DNA of 15,311 nucleotides, from assembly GCA_947254465.1 (NCBI GenBank), contig CAMYEU010000018.1, positions 1-15,311 of the forward strand, in the 5' to 3' direction. The notes below the pieces were generated by a model. That model did not search any database and was not told where the DNA came from. It saw only the letters and a program-made list of their open reading frames with translations. Position numbers and translations under genes: made by a program. Positions 15,267-15,311 of the stretch are shown here, one piece after another. Numbering within the stretch: position 1 is the first letter of the stretch; each line of letters begins with the position of its first letter. Source of the stretch: an uncultured Gemella sp. (GTDB taxonomy: Bacteria; Bacillota; Bacilli; Staphylococcales; Gemellaceae).

Positions 15267-15311
15267 CTGTCTCTTATACACATCTGACGCTGCCGACGAT
15301 ATGCAGTGTGT
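15267..15311. other. Nextera adapter read-through with index and P5 start, not genomic
   Basis: 15267-15285 is the mosaic end complement CTGTCTCTTATACACATCT. 15286-15299, GACGCTGCCGACGA, is the rest of the Read 1 adapter complement. 15300-15307, TATGCAGT, is in the i5 index position and is the reverse complement of ACTGCATA, which I recall as Nextera index S506. 15308-15311, GTGT, begins the P5 arm. The whole stretch should be trimmed. Confidence 0.98.

Overview
The window looks like chromosomal DNA from a low-GC Gram-positive bacterium (Bacillota, Bacilli class). The evidence is AT-rich sequence, strong AGGAGG-type ribosome binding sites, consensus TTGACA/TATAAT promoters, hairpin-plus-T-run terminators and Firmicute-type proteins. 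Gemella or a similar oral/mucosal coccus is my best guess, but the sequence alone does not prove it. Both extreme ends are not genomic. Bases 1-21 and 15267-15311 are Nextera (Tn5) library adapter, and the right end also carries an index-like octamer and the first bases of the P5 arm. Genomic sequence is therefore about 22-15266.

Region 1 (22-6990) is a type I restriction-modification cassette on the + strand: a 75-residue XRE/Cro-type regulator, then hsdM, hsdS and hsdR, tightly spaced as one operon. It lies between two direct repeats of about 165 bp (22-186 and 6827-6990, about 92% identical). Each repeat holds the last 37-38 codons of a MetQ/NlpA-type methionine-binding lipoprotein gene plus that gene's rho-independent terminator. 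The left copy is the end of a metQ-like gene that runs off the contig. The right copy is a headless fragment fused to the end of hsdR, and it supplies the hsdR stop codon and transcription terminator. The layout looks like a cassette inserted at, or recombined into, the 3' end of metQ or a tandem pair of metQ genes. No integrase or transposase is visible.

Region 2 (7138-13589) is a maltose/maltodextrin operon on the - strand, in transcription order malQ (4-alpha-glucanotransferase), glgP (alpha-glucan phosphorylase), an endonuclease/exonuclease/phosphatase-fold gene, and a maltose-type PTS EIICB permease. Gaps between genes are 1-20 bases. The promoter is a perfect TTGACA-17-TATAAT at 13420-13448, with a 17-bp perfect palindrome just after the predicted start and a possible CcpA site inside the promoter. 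A GntR/UTRA regulator related to TreR is divergently transcribed from 13590 and is the obvious candidate regulator.

No 6-phospho-alpha-glucosidase is present in the operon. The simplest reading is that the PTS imports maltose as maltose 6'-phosphate and the phosphatase-fold protein (MapP-like) removes the phosphate. MalQ and GlgP then turn free maltose and maltodextrin into glucose and glucose 1-phosphate. This resembles the Enterococcus faecalis MalT/MapP route, with MalQ plus GlgP in place of maltose phosphorylase. It is inference from gene content.

Region 3 (14298-15266) holds converging terminators and the C-terminal part of glucose-6-phosphate isomerase (pgi, - strand), cut by the adapter. 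No RNA genes, CRISPR arrays or insertion sequences were seen, and no gene-free stretch exceeds 300 bases.
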